Shown here: positions 11,931 to 22,661 of the stretch, piece after piece | How positions within the stretch are numbered: position 1 is the first letter of the stretch | Layout: each line of letters begins with the position of its first letter | Program-made: the position numbers and the translations under genes | Source of the DNA: Bidens hawaiensis | Lineage: Eukaryota > Streptophyta > Magnoliopsida > Asterales > Asteraceae | Direction: 5' to 3' | DNA length: 64,000 nucleotides | NCBI GenBank assembly: GCA_021521415.1 | Contig: JAIQDT010010035.1 | Span: forward strand, 1 to 64,000 | The notes under the pieces: generated by a model | Database searches by the model: none | Told to the model about the DNA's origin: nothing | What the model saw: the letters and a program-made list of their open reading frames with translations, nothing else

Positions 11931-13299
11931 ATGCCTCACATTAGCACCCGAATCTCCACTAGCTTATCAACATGGGTTGGTTTTACCCTTACGGCCTTAC
12001 CCTCTATTTGAACCATGGATGGAACTTTTAAGGGGCAAGGAGAGGTTGCGCCCCCAATAGTTTTTGGGCTCAGAACTTTTAAATATAGCCCATATATTCT
12101 TTATAAAAATGGTACTTTTGGCTTTCAATGGTACTTTTGGCTTTCAATGGTACTTTTGGGCTTAGAAGTTGTAATATACAAGTTTTTGATAGCTCATACA
12201 CAACCAAAAGTATTGAATAGAATTTTAAACTGCAACAAAAAAGTAACAAAAGTATTAATTCCGGTCAACATAATCAAGATACTAGACTTGATTAAAATAA
12301 AGAATAAAAACCAACGCTAAAAATAAAAACTAAATTGTTAAAGATATTTTTGATGGTTATTGTGTGAGTCGTATCATTTTTACACCCCACCCACACACAC
12401 ACACACACCCCACCAAGCATTCCCACAAGTTCGCATCCTTCATTGTTTTGTGATATAGTAAAACTGTAAAATCCATATAAATATTGATTTTGATTATGAA
12501 AGTAGAACTAAGTCATATCCAAGCCAAGTTAAAATACAATACAAACAAGAGAGAACGTACTTGAGATGGTGTCGCAATTAGAAACTAAAGGATGTCACTA
12601 ACGCATGTTTGGGATAGCTTCTGATGGTAAAGCTGTACGTCCATGCTCCGCCACATAACTGTCGTGTACTTGATTACTCACTTTATGTTTTAGGGTTTCT
12701 TTACAAGTATTCGGATCCTTGTTATCGATCTTAGGTGAGTAAAATGTATCGATTAATAAAATTCCCACTACATAGAGGTGGAATTAGACGAGGCTTGTCA
12801 GGCCATTATTTACTAGCAAATCAGCCACCTTAATTAGAGTTACTTCTCAATATAAAGAAGATATAATAAGTAACAACGGATAAGTAAATCAGCCACCTTA
12901 ATTAGATTCCTTTTGGGCTTTTTTGCACTAATGTACTTCATGATTTCTATATAATGGTTCTCGATTCGATTTGTCATATGATGGATTTACCAACAACGGA
13001 TATATGTGTAGATTGGTGATCTTATTCCATAATCAAAACATGAGCAACCCAGAGGTGAAAAAAATTACAAATATATATACAATTGGTAAACACCAGAGTA
13101 TAACCTTAAACAATTATACAATGGTTCTTTGAAACCACTGTAGGTGATGTGTTTAAAAAAAGGGGTTTCTATGTTAACCACTGTGAAACACAAAACATTT
13201 TATTCTAACCGCTTTAAATGATAGTTATTTATACCAAACCAGATTAAGCCTCTTTCAATGAGCATTATTTACACCGGTTTATAGTATGATTGGTGTGAT
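11931..13299. other. Intergenic, tandem micro-duplication and (CA)n tract
   Basis: A 19-bp phrase (GGTACTTTTGGCTTTCAAT) is repeated in tandem at about 12111-12150. A (CA)n run lies at about 12390-12408. The stretch at 13120-13260 repeats the phrase AACCACTGT, reminiscent of CACTA subterminal repeats, and may be the other side of the DNA-transposon remnant ending at 25151. Confidence 0.4.
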
Positions 13300-13610
13300 T
13301 GATGGTAATCAAGAACACAAAACAAGAATTTTGAAATTTTGCAGAAACTTCAAGCAAGTTTTTTTTACTAACTGAAAGATAGATTCATGAACAGGTACAT
13401 TCAACCCATTAAATAGCTACTAGTACCCTGCTAATTCTCAACAAACAAAACAGACGTGGACTAAGTAGGCATCCCCACTTGACCAGTAATTTTTAACTGA
13501 AAAATTCAAAACATTACTAAAAAATAGGAAACCCACGATGGGTGACGTGGAGAATTATTCAACCGGCCATGCACAAATAAACCAAGAGAACGTTGGGTCA
13601 TATTTCTTCA
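13300..13610 (-). repeat. copia 3' LTR
   Basis: 311 bp, TG...CA ends. It aligns with 24754-25043 through most of its length and carries two small extra segments (near 13420-13435 and 13468-13475) absent from the other LTR. The divergence implies an old insertion. Confidence 0.88.
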
Positions 13611-14261
13611 TCCTCCCTTGAACCAACTTCTCTTACACCTAGCTGCCATCTGAAGTAAACGAACTTTTCTTTAGTCACCGACTTTATCAACACATCTGCA
13701 ACTTGTTCATGCGTACTGCAAAAATCCAGAGCAATTAAACCTTTTTCCACTACTTTCCTGAGATAATGATACTTCAATTCTATGTGTTTCGATCGGCTGT
13801 GATGCACGGGGTTTTTTGAGAGCCTTATTCCTGATTGGTTATCACAGTAGGATTCTTTTGGAACAACCCCATATCATCCAGAATACGTCTGAACCAAACT
13901 GCTTGACATGAAGCTCCTGCAGCAACAATATATTCGGCTTCCGTACTGGACAGAGCAACTATAATTTGCTTTTTAGAACACCATGAATTAGCACCGCTCC
14001 CGAGAGAAAACATGTAGCCAGATACACTTTTCCGATCATCAATGCAGCTTGCCCAATCACTACCAGTGAAACCAACAAGAGTAGTTTAATCTCCCATTGA
14101 GTACCATATGCCATAGCTTGGTTTTCAGCTATGTACTTTAGTATTCTTCGAGCAGCACCTAAATGAATTTTAGAGGGGCTTTGCATGAAACGGGCTACCA
14201 CACTTACAGCATAGGATAGATCGGGCCTGGAGTGAGTGAGATAAAGAAGTCCACCCACCAA
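13598..14261 (-). pseudogene. copia RNase H and C terminus (broken)
   Basis: Three minus-strand fragments. 14261-13959 has GGLLYLTHSRPDLSYAV. 14013-13825 has WCSKKQIIVALSSTEAEY, the RNase H motif with catalytic Glu and Asp neighbourhood. 13807-13598 has the HIELKYHYLR motif and the C-terminal STHEQVADVLIK. The frame changes between fragments show frameshifts. The C-terminal end overlaps the 3' LTR by a few codons. Confidence 0.88.
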
Positions 14262-14379
14262 GCTTCTGGATAACTCACCATCAGTCTAGTCTTTTCTGAG
14301 TGGTCATTAACTGAGAATTTTTCATTAGCATTCATAGGTGACGATTCAGTTTTGGTTGAAAGAACACCAAACTTTTGTA

Positions 14380-15186
14380 TCAAGTTTTCTGCGTACGCCT
14401 TTTGATGGAGAAATATTCCACTCTGAGATTGAACAACTTCCAGACCAAGAAATACTTTAAGGTGACAAGATATGTCATCTCAAAGGTACTCATCATGCTT
14501 TGCTTGAACTCGAGAACCAGTTCATTTGAGGAAGAAGCACATATGATATCATCTACGTAGATCACATTGCCGGATTCAGTGTGCTTGATGTAAAAAGTGG
14601 GCTCACTGCTGTTCTTGACATACCCGTTATCTCCAAAGTCAGTATCAATCTTGGCATACCAAGCTCTTGGAGCTTGTTTCAAGCCGTACAAAGCTTTGTT
14701 CAACCTGTATACATGCCCAGGATGTTTTTCGCAAGTAAATCCCTCCGGTTGTGCCACATACATTTTTTCCACAAGATCACCGTTGAGAAAGGCTGACTTG
14801 ACATCTAACTGATGGAGTGTCCAACCCTTTTGAGCAGCAACAGCTAGAAGTAGTCGGATCGTTTCAAACCGCGCTACTGGGGCAAACATTTCTTGGAAGT
14901 CAATTCCCGGTTGTTGAGAGAATCCTTTGGCCACAAGTCTTGCCTTGTACTTTATGCTACTTCCATCAGGACCCATTTTGGTTTTAAATGACCATTTGAC
15001 ACCCACAATAGATCTTCCTTCTGGTGGCGGAACAAGAACCCAAGTGTTATTCTTTTCAATGGAGTGAATTTCCCTTTGCATGGCTTGTACCCAATCAGTT
15101 GAGTGCATGGCTTCTGAAAAGTTTGTTGGGTTTTGGATACTAAGAGCCAAGTGACATGAAAGCTGATCACCTCCATCGCTTTCCAC
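14380..15186 (-). pseudogene. copia reverse transcriptase (partly open)
   Basis: A 268-residue open stretch covers the RVT_2 domain: MQREIHSIEKNNTWVLVPPP, VGVKWSFKTKMGPDGSSIKY, KARLVAKGFSQ, QLDVKSAFLNGDL, LNKALYGLKQAPRAWY and the catalytic YVDDII box. Near the C terminus the frame diverges from the family, where a deletion before the VDD box and later lesions spoil it. The integrase-RT linker, rich in Pro and Thr, lies just upstream in another frame (15559-15167). Confidence 0.9.
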
Positions 15187-15554
15187 TACAGCCCTTCACC
15201 GGATGCGTAGTCAGCCATCCAAGTGGGTTGCCTGGTGTGGTGGTCCGACGGGTATTGATAGAGGTGACTGTAGAAGGTACAACAGTGGGTTCATTTTGTG
15301 AAGGTAGAATATTTGGCTGTAGTGAAGGTGATAGATCGTGATTTGTGGGTAGTAGTGGGGTTGGTGTTGGAGTTGATGGTGTGGTAGGGACATCATTTGT
15401 AGTTTGAGTATGAAAGTGGTTATGGCCGGTTGTACTATGTCGTTCAGGAAAAGGACAAGGAAATGGGTTAATGTAGCTATAAATCGGATCACTTGATGTA
15501 CCAGCTTCATATGTGGGCCACACCCACTTTTCACTTTCAATAAGGGTCATGCTA

Positions 15555-16195
15555 TGCATACACCAGCCCCTGGTGTGGGAAAAAGGCTATACGGCTCGTA
15601 TAGGGCCTATACGAGTCGTATAGCCCTAACTTATTGACATGCGTACGAACGTGTCAGTGTGACAGCTTTTTGCAGTCTATACGAGCCGTATAGATTTTCC
15701 AGCTCGTATAGCCTACGTAACTCGTTTGACCTATACGACCCGTATAGGGTCTATACGACCCGTATATACAACATGTCATGTGTCTATAAGGCATTAAACA
15801 ACTATAATATTATAAATTATAAACGATATATTTCAAAAGCTGAGTTAACACGAACCAAAACATCTACACCAATAAATGAAACTAAAAAGTCGTTACCCCG
15901 AAACGCTCATGTTGTACGTAGGTTGTTGTGTATATTTTTATTTTGTAACCAACTCGGGTGTTATTTTTAATATTTTGTAATTTTAAAATTGAAAAAAAAA
16001 ACTATACGAGTCAAATAGACCCTATACGAGTCATATAGCCCTATACGAGTCATATAGGGGCTATACAACACAAAAGAATAAAACCTGACACTTCTGCTTG
16101 AAAATGACTTGACTATGCACCTATACGAGCCGTATAGAGCCTATACGACTCGTATAGGCTACCCTGGTGTGTGAATAACCAACATGGTGTATGTA
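15555..16195 (+). mobile_element. Palindrome-rich non-autonomous element inside the copia
   Basis: This 641-bp insertion interrupts the integrase-RT linker. Its ends are inverted (TGCATACACCA at the left; reverse complement of the right end TACATACACCA), and TA flanks both sides (15553-15554, 16196-16197), suggesting a TA target duplication. About ten copies of a 17-mer of the form CTATACGRSYCGTATAG cluster in two blocks, about 15587-15765 and 16002-16158, each a near-palindrome. The middle is AT-rich and non-coding. A mariner-like non-autonomous element is one reading; a foldback element is another. No known family was recognised. Confidence 0.65.
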
Positions 16196-17066
16196 TAACC
16201 CAAGCCTTCAATAAAATCCACATCTCTCTTTAATGATACTCTTTGAGTGGTAGGATTGTACGATTTATAAACTCCATCAATGGTGTTAGAGTAACCAATA
16301 AGGATGGACTTTTCTGATCTATCCTCAAGCTTTTTTATGTTCTGTGAAGGTATAGAACCAAAAGAAATACAACCAAAAGGTCTCATGTGTTTAACAGAAG
16401 TTTTTGTACCTGACCAGGCTTCAAGTGGAGTTTTGTTGACAAGAGCTTTGGTGGGAGATCTGTATAGTGTATAAACAGTTGCTGCGACTGCTTCAACCCA
16501 GAGAAAGAGTTTGGAAGATCCTTTTCTTTAAGCATTCTTCTAGCCAAGTTCATAACAGTTTGGTGTTTTCTTTTGACAACGCCATTGTGTTGTGGTGTGG
16601 GGACAGTTACTTCACACCTTATGCCAGCATTTGCACAAAAAACATTAAAGTCTTTAGAACAGAATTCTCCACCTCTGTCAGATCGAAGGACTTTAATTTT
16701 TGAGCCACATTCATTTTCTATTTCAGCCTTGAAGTGATTTAATTTCTCAAATGTCTCACTTTTGTAAGTGAGAAAGTAAACCCATGACATTCCGGTGAGG
16801 TCATCTATAAAAGCAGATAATACAAGCTTTTGCCTAGGCTTTCAATGTGCATTGGCCCACCCAAATCAGTGTGCACAAGGCCAAGTTTGGTCTTAGCACG
16901 CCAAGAGTGTGAATTGAAAGCCTTTCTTGTTTGTTTTCCAACCAAACATGCCTCACATTTTAGAGCAGACATTATTTGGGGCAAACCAATCACCATATCT
17001 TTTTCATGTAGTTGCTTTAAACTGTCAAAATTTAAGTGGCCATACCTGAGACGCCATTTGAGAGCT
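16196..17066 (-). pseudogene. copia GAG-pre-integrase and integrase domains (broken)
   Basis: From 17066 leftward come a pre-integrase zinc-binding segment (RYGHLNFDSLKQL and CEACLVGKQTRKAF) and the integrase start LVHTDLGGPM. In the next frame (16790-16383) are VLRSDRGGEF and PQHNGVVKRKH, and at 16386-16196 the post-core RPFGCISFGSIP segment. The usual catalytic Glu of the third DDE position (NGVxER in relatives) reads Lys here, so the integrase would be inactive even without the frameshifts. The right end is cut by the nested LTR element; the left end by the palindrome-rich element. Confidence 0.88.
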
Positions 17067-18107
17067 TGAAGAAACACCAGTCGAACCCCGACAGATTACG
17101 AGTAACCTGAGGGTTAGATAGACGTTTCCCACGAGGGGTTAATTCCGGCAAGATGGTTCTTCCGATAACCTGCAAAACAGACACCGTGAGCTCGTCACTA
17201 AGAAAGGGGGGGTTCCTCCTTGTGACCACCCTCCGGCGTGAGAATCAGTCTATATTACTCTTTGAATATAAAAGTATATTATTAATACTAGAGCAGTTAT
17301 CAGGTAAATTATACAAGATATTAGATGATGAAATGATAATACCATTTGATGTCTTTTATAGCCGAATGTGGGTTTCCAAGGAGGTTTAGCCGGCCTACTA
17401 CTCTGCCAACTGTGGCCTACGCACGTGCTCTGCTGGTAATTGGTGGATAGGCAGCGGCTGACAGTGACCAGGCGTGCTGTTCACTTTTCCTTTTCCACCA
17501 ACTACAGGCTAGGCACGTGGTATGGCAGGAGTTGGTGAGCAGGCGGCGGCTATTGGTCACAGTGCTGTGGCGTGTTGTCTGCCATGCTGCTGTCAGTGAG
17601 CTGTCGTATCGTTGGTCAGATCTTTTGTCCATACCTCGTCAGGTATCACACAAAAGATCCTCCATTATTATACGGACTGGCTCATTTAGGCGGGAGTTTT
17701 CCCCCTCCCGCCTTTATGCGGGAATGTTCCCGGCTTTGCTCATTCCTTCTTCAGGTGACTACTGAATTATTACGAGTCTGAGCCTTATGCGTGTAGCCAT
17801 GCTGCGCGGGTGGCCAGTCCCTAATGGCGGGTATCCGTACCTGCGGGAACAGGCGGATACTTGGAAACCATAGGGAGGCATTTCCTGCGGGACCAGCTTG
17901 CGTACCGCATGTGAGGTCGTCACAACTCTGAGCGTGGTGGGTCCTGCGGGTTTGGTAGGTCGCGGCGCAGACGTCCCTATGGTGAAGTCTGCGGGTTCAA
18001 CTGCGCAGACGTCCGTTTAAGGAGTCTTGCGTGTTCAACTGCGCAGACGTCTCCTTTTAAGGAAGTCTTGCGGGTCCTAACCACCTCTGCTGGGACCTAC
18101 CTCTTCA
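17067..18107 (-). repeat. 3' LTR of the gag-only element
   Basis: 1041 bp, nearly identical to 22662-23704. It begins next to the target duplication GAGCT and ends beside the polypurine tract. Short open frames in it are mirrored in the other LTR and have no family resemblance. Confidence 0.93.
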
Positions 18108-18121
18108 AGTCCCCCCAGTCC
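18108..18121 (-). other. Polypurine tract of the gag-only element
   Basis: On the minus strand GGACTGGGGGGACT lies immediately before the 3' LTR, the expected position for plus-strand priming. Confidence 0.8.
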
Positions 18122-18499
18122 AATGTTCTTCTCATGAATGTTTAATAAAGTGAGGTGAACTTTTGGACTTAAGCAAGGGGTTTTTGAAAAGGGTTTAGTT
18201 TTATGGGTTTTCCGCGGGAAGTCTTACCCACGGGTTTCCCAATGTCACGCAGAATTTCCCAATGTTCTGCTTGATCTCTGGGATGATGCGGATAGGTCTG
18301 TAACCTCCCCGCAAGTCAGGAGCGTTTAGAACCTTTTGTGTAGATTCTCCATGAGGTCTTGGTGGTTTTGAACATAGTGATCAATCATGTTATAACCACC
18401 AATTCCATCCTGAAGTTTCAAACAATCTAGTTCTTGACGTTCCCGCTATGCGGGGATGTTAATCCCGTTTCTGCAAGCATGGCCCAGAAGATCCTTCTT

Positions 18500-19290
18500 G
18501 GTTTCAATTCCCATGGAGTGCTCGGTATGCGAAGGGTTTTGCCTTGACGCTGTACCCGCACTTCGTCTTATTAGTTACTTTACTCCCAAGGTATTCCTGG
18601 CGTTAAATCCCTGCAGGGCTAGGTGCGTGAAGGGTTCTGCCTTAACACTGTACCCGCACCTGACTTATGGTTGCCGAGGTGTTCCTGGCGTTTAATCCCC
18701 TGCGGGCGCTAGGTATGTGAAGGGTTTTGCCTTAACACTGTACCCGCGCCCGACTTACAATTGGGTGCCGAGGTTTGACTTTTTACGGGTGTTAGGTATG
18801 TGGAGGGTTTTGCCTTAACACTGTACCTGTGCCCGTTTTGTAGTTGGGTGGAATGCCAAGATTTTCTCGGCTTCACTTCCCTGTGGGTGCTAGGTATGTG
18901 AAGGGTTTTGCCTTAACACTGTACCCGCACCCGGCTTTATAGTCGGGTTTTTTCCGGTTTCCGTTCCCTGCGGGTGCTAGGTATGTGAAGGGTTTTGCCT
19001 TAACACTGTACCCGCACCCGGCTTCATAATTGGGTTTTTCCGGTTTCCGTTCCCTGCGGGTGCTAGGTATGTGAAGGGTTTTGCCTTAACACTGTACCCG
19101 CACCCGGCTTCATAATTGGGTTTTTCCGGTTTCCGTGCCCTGCGGGTGCTAGGTATGTGAAGGGTTTTGCCTTAACACTGTACCCGCACCCGACTTCATA
19201 GTTGGGTATTCTTGGCCTCTGTTCCCTGCGGGTGCTAGGTATGTGAAGGGTTTTGCCTTAACACTGTACCCGCAGCCGACTTACGGTCAA
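18500..19290. repeat. ~87-bp tandem repeat, nine units
   Basis: The landmark GAAGGGTTTTGCCTTAACAC (with variants) recurs about every 83-100 bp from about 18527 to 19245, each followed by CTGTACCCGCACCCG and preceded by GCGGGTGCTAGGTATGTG. The later five units are more alike than the first three. It lies between the polypurine tract and the antisense ORF and is non-coding. Confidence 0.85.
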
Positions 19291-19630
19291 CTGGATAGCC
19301 AGGGTAAGGGGTTTTTCCCGCTTACTTTTCGAATCTTTTTGAATCTTTGAAATTTGAAAAGTTGGTGAAAGGATAAGAACAGTCGTCGTGCGACGGTTTC
19401 TTCTGACTGTGTCAGGACGTGCTGGAAGTTATGGCGACGTGACATTATATGGTCATTCCAGACGCTTTTTACGGCGCGTGGGCGCGATTTTTCGGGCGCG
19501 TGGCCGCAGAATTAATGGCACTCGTCCTTTCAACAGCTGTTGCCAGCTTGCCTGGTGCCACATGTCACGGTTTCATTGCACCTTCAATTTCTCTCTCCTC
19601 CGCATTAAATTCATCGCATTAATTGCGATC

Positions 19631-19643
19631 ACTATATAAAGGG
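19631..19643 (+). promoter_or_regulatory. TATA-box-like site upstream of the antisense ORF
   Basis: CTATATAAAGGGG lies about 75 bp before the splice acceptor of the antisense ORF. Spacing fits a start site near 19665 and a short leader with an intron. It lies inside the retroelement and is oriented opposite to the LTR promoter. Confidence 0.5.
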
Positions 19644-19719
19644 GAAGAAGGTCCTTTACGTCTTCACGCTTTCCTTTGTACATAGAAAAGGTGTTTGACA
19701 CTTGTATTTTCTTTGTAGG

Positions 19720-20054
19720 TTGTGCATCGGGTCTTCTCAGAGACTACTTACGATGATGCCATGAGCGCAGCCCTCAACGCTTCTCATGAGGATGGGGAAA
19801 AGGCCGGCTTCCTGCTTGGTCTAGGGTGCGTTGAGAAAGGCTTCCCGCCTTCCAATTTCCCTTTGTTCGATGTGGATACCGAAGCTGCATATGACCAAGC
19901 GGTGAACCAATATGCCGCCTTCCCGCATCCGGTGGTGGAGAAGGTGAAGGAAGTCGCTGCTGCTGATGATGGACTTGCTATCCTCAAGGCTTTCCTTGAA
20001 CCGCCACGCTCTACTGATGGGGCGGGTCCAAGTGGAAGTGGTCCTGAAGCTTGA
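19720..20054 (+). CDS. Antisense ORF of the gag-only element (last-exon-like, gypsy-type additional ORF)
   Basis: About 110 residues are open on the strand opposite gag. It begins just after a consensus splice acceptor (TTTCTTTGTAG at about 19709-19719) and has no ATG at its start; the first in-frame Met is near 19759. The protein contains PPSNFPLFDVDTEAAYDQAV and EVAAADDGLAILKAFLEPP and a Gly/Ser-rich end. It resembles the C terminus of plant proteins annotated as putative gypsy-type transposon proteins, and additional antisense ORFs are known in Tat-lineage elements (identification from memory, moderate confidence). The upstream exon(s) are not seen between the TATA-like site and the acceptor, so the gene looks truncated or uses a short leader exon. 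Confidence 0.5.
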
Positions 20055-20280
20055 TTCTGAAGATCCCTTCCCGCTGCTAGGATAGACTAGATTTTATTTT
20101 GTAGGCGGGTAGTTACCCGGCCATTCTTGTAATATATCTTTTGTGAAATACAAATCTTTTTGTGGATAAGACTGTTATTTCCTTTGGGTTCATTGCTTTA
20201 TAAACCTTATATGACTTGCATACTTAGTTTAAATTAGCGATTTCCCAAGTGTTTAGAATAAGTTAACCTTGAATGCGGTT

Positions 20281-20870
20281 GACAGTAGGTTGAAGTTTTG
20301 CTTCCCCCTCAAGCCGCCATTTAACTGTCCTGCGTGAAGGTCTTGTCATTTTCTGGGTTTATGCGGGTTTTGCCGCCTTCCCCACGCAACGATTCTTCAC
20401 TTGATGCGGTGAATACCGGCATTAGTGTTCGAATCGACCGTTCAACGCGTGGTTGTTAATAGGTTAGTGTTCAGCTTCCTCTACCAGGATTCATGCGGAT
20501 ATACCGGCACTTTCACATAGTGGGATGGCTGAACCTTTCCCCTTTAACTGACCTGCGTGAAGGTTCTGTCGTTTTTTGGGTTTATGCGGGTTTTGCCGCC
20601 TTCCCCACGCAATGACTTCTTGATGCGATGACTACCGGCATTAGTGCTCGAATCGACCGTTCAACGCGTGGTTGTTAATAGGTTAGTGTTCAGCTTCCTC
20701 TACCAGGATTCATGCGGATATACCGGCACTTTCACATAGTGGGATGGCTGAACCTTTCCCCTTTAACTGACCTGCGTGAAGGTTTGATGCTTTTGGGTTT
20801 GTGCGGGTTTTGCCGCCTTCCCTCCGCAACGATTCTTCACTTGATGCGGCGGATACCGGCATCTCCATGT
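20281..20870. repeat. ~220-bp tandem repeat in the gag-only element, about 2.6 copies
   Basis: The landmark TGCGTGAAGG recurs at about 20331, 20554 and 20773 (spacing about 223 and 219). Each unit also has TGCGGGTTTTGCCGCCTTCC and the CTACCAGGATTCATGCGG block. Non-coding. Confidence 0.8.
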
Positions 20871-20944
20871 GCAAAGTTCATAAAATATAAATGTAAAATC
20901 ATCAGCTTCAATTTGAAGGAGAATCGTTTCCATTAGAAGTGGCT

Positions 20945-21140
20945 CTAGGCCTTTTCTTTACAAATTTGGAATTGATCTACATACAAACTGTGTAATTGAG
21001 CTCCCATTAGGCGTGGCTTGGATGGGAGCACCATCGAGCCGACATGTATCTTGTTCGGGATCTCGTTGTTTACGCAGTATGTAGTCTCCGTTGAAGCTGC
21101 GATTTTTATTCGTGCGTTTCCCCAGCTGGGGTTCACGCAT
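20945..21140 (-). other. Residual post-gag sequence
   Basis: A short minus-strand open stretch follows the gag stop. It may be what remains of the gag-pol junction after deletion of pol. No domain is recognised. Confidence 0.35.
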
Positions 21141-21155
21141 CAGCCTGCTCGACGC

Positions 21156-22595
21156 TCACTTCGCCACAAGGTGCGCGAGTGTCCCGTCCTTGACAAATGC
21201 TTCGACCAAGTCCTTTACGTCTAAGCATTCTTCAGTGTTGTGGCCTTTGGTTTTGTGAAAATCACAATACTTTCTCTGATCAGCGTTGTGGCGATGCCGG
21301 ATAAACGGAGCCTTTGGCCACGGGAGCTCCTCCGTGGCGAATATCTCGGTCACACTCTTTGTGAGTGGCGTCCACCTGGAGTTCTTCTCCGGTTTCACGT
21401 TATCTCTTCCGCCCAACCGATGTTGGAAACCGGACGGGGTGTCAAAGTTTACCCTTGACTGCCAAATGCCCAGCTTCCGCTTTTTGTTTAATCGGGCGGT
21501 AAGGACTTTGTTTTCCCTCGTCTTCTGGGTGTAGAGGTTCGTGCTCTGTGGAAGATCTCTACCCAGTTGCCTCTCGGTTTCCGCAAAGCGTTTAGCTGCG
21601 GTCATGATGGCATCCCATGTGGATGGCATGCCATCTTTGCCCGTCAGGGTGCGGATGAGTTCCGGGTCGTTTGCGCCCTGGATGAAAGCGGCGCGAACGA
21701 GATCTTCGCTAACGTTGCCCAGGCTTAGCTTCTTCGAGTTGAAGCGAGTGATGAAGTCAGGCAAAGATTCTTCCTCCTCTCGGACGCACTTGAGGATTGT
21801 CCACTGCTCCTCAGTGTACTTTCTTTGCTGACTAAAGTGTTGGCTGAACTTCTGTTGGAAGTCTGCCCAATCGTAGATGTGGTGGACCGGCAGACGGTCG
21901 AACCACGCTCTAGCTGCCCCGACCAGCGTCATTTGGAACATGTAACACCACGTGGGTTCCGTCCAGTTACTGACGGTCGCCCCCGCGATGAATCTGTTCA
22001 AGTGATCGTCAGGGTCAGAAATACCATCGTACGTGCCTATGTTGGACATTTGTTTGGCACTTCTTGGGGCGATTGCTTCCGCAATGTCCCTTGCGAATTT
22101 GGACGTTCCCGCCCTTGCCGCAGTTGGCGTGAATGTTTTGGAGAAGTCCCGTGGGCTGTTGCCCACGTTTATTGGACTGAATGCTTCTCCAAAACGCCTT
22201 CTCGGTTGGGAATCCGTTTCTTTACGCTTCCCTTTCGCCCTATGACGAGGGTTCGCGTCTTCCTCGGATTCCTCCGAATCATCGTCGTATTCGAATTCTT
22301 CCACTTGTTGGAGTGAACGTAAACGTTCATCCAACTCAGCTTGGAACTCTTTTTGACGTGCTTCGGCCCACGCTTTAACCTCATCGAGTGTTTGGCAGGG
22401 GAGCCTCGTCTGTTGATTTTCTAACTGGGTATTGGTGAATCCCAGTGTCTGATTATTTACTTCACTTGCCCCGGCTTGGGTAGCTGGGGTAGTGTTCGTA
22501 AAGTTTGTGTACTCGGTATTCCCCCTTATAGCTGGGGTCATAATTACCGGAGTCTCTTGGTTACTCGGTTTTGGGACCGGAGTATCCTTAACCAT
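21156..22595 (-). CDS. Gag protein (Retrotrans_gag, Tat-like), intact 479-aa frame
   Basis: The frame starts at ATG 22595 (MVKDTPVPK), 67 bp inside the primer binding site. After a Gln/Glu-rich N-terminal region with a coiled-coil-like stretch (QAELDERLRSLQQVEEFEYD) and an acidic patch come a Lys/Arg-rich segment, then the capsid-type Retrotrans_gag domain at about residues 210-330 (WCYMFQMTLVGAARAWFDRL, WADFQQKFSQHFSQQRKY, ESLPDFITRFN). The C-terminal CDFHKTKGHNTEEC resembles the histidine/cysteine motif of Tat-lineage gags. The frame stops at 21156 without entering a protease. It would form the particle that packages element RNA. Intact reading suggests selection or youth. Confidence 0.88.
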   Translation of the reverse strand: MVKDTPVPKPSNQETPVIMTPAIRGNTEYTNFTNTTPATQAGASEVNNQTLGFTNTQLENQQTRLPCQTLDEVKAWAEARQKEFQAELDERLRSLQQVEEFEYDDDSEESEEDANPRHRAKGKRKETDSQPRRRFGEAFSPINVGNSPRDFSKTFTPTAARAGTSKFARDIAEAIAPRSAKQMSNIGTYDGISDPDDHLNRFIAGATVSNWTEPTWCYMFQMTLVGAARAWFDRLPVHHIYDWADFQQKFSQHFSQQRKYTEEQWTILKCVREEEESLPDFITRFNSKKLSLGNVSEDLVRAAFIQGANDPELIRTLTGKDGMPSTWDAIMTAAKRFAETERQLGRDLPQSTNLYTQKTRENKVLTARLNKKRKLGIWQSRVNFDTPSGFQHRLGGRDNVKPEKNSRWTPLTKSVTEIFATEELPWPKAPFIRHRHNADQRKYCDFHKTKGHNTEECLDVKDLVEAFVKDGTLAHLVAK

Positions 22596-22645
22596 CTTTC
22601 AAGAAGTTTTGAAAAAACTGGAGAAAAATAAAGTTCTAGCTTTAT

Positions 22646-22661
22646 GCACGGATGGCGCCAA
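22646..22661 (-). other. Primer binding site of the gag-only element
   Basis: On the minus strand TTGGCGCCATCCGTGC directly follows the 5' LTR. TGGCGCC is a common start for plant gypsy primer sites. The same string up to CGTG adjoins the LTR of the non-coding element at 28235-31743. Confidence 0.8.

Noticed and set aside
12015..12320. 101-residue plus-strand frame
   Set aside because: Contains a triple copy of a 19-bp repeat, and no homology is recognised.
17417..17781. Open frames in the LTR of the gag-only element, repeated at 23014-23378
   Set aside because: Identical only because the two LTRs are identical; overlapping frames on both strands, no family resemblance.
21240..22316. Plus-strand open frames of 70-163 residues
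   Set aside because: They are antisense shadows of the intact gag frame at 21156-22595.
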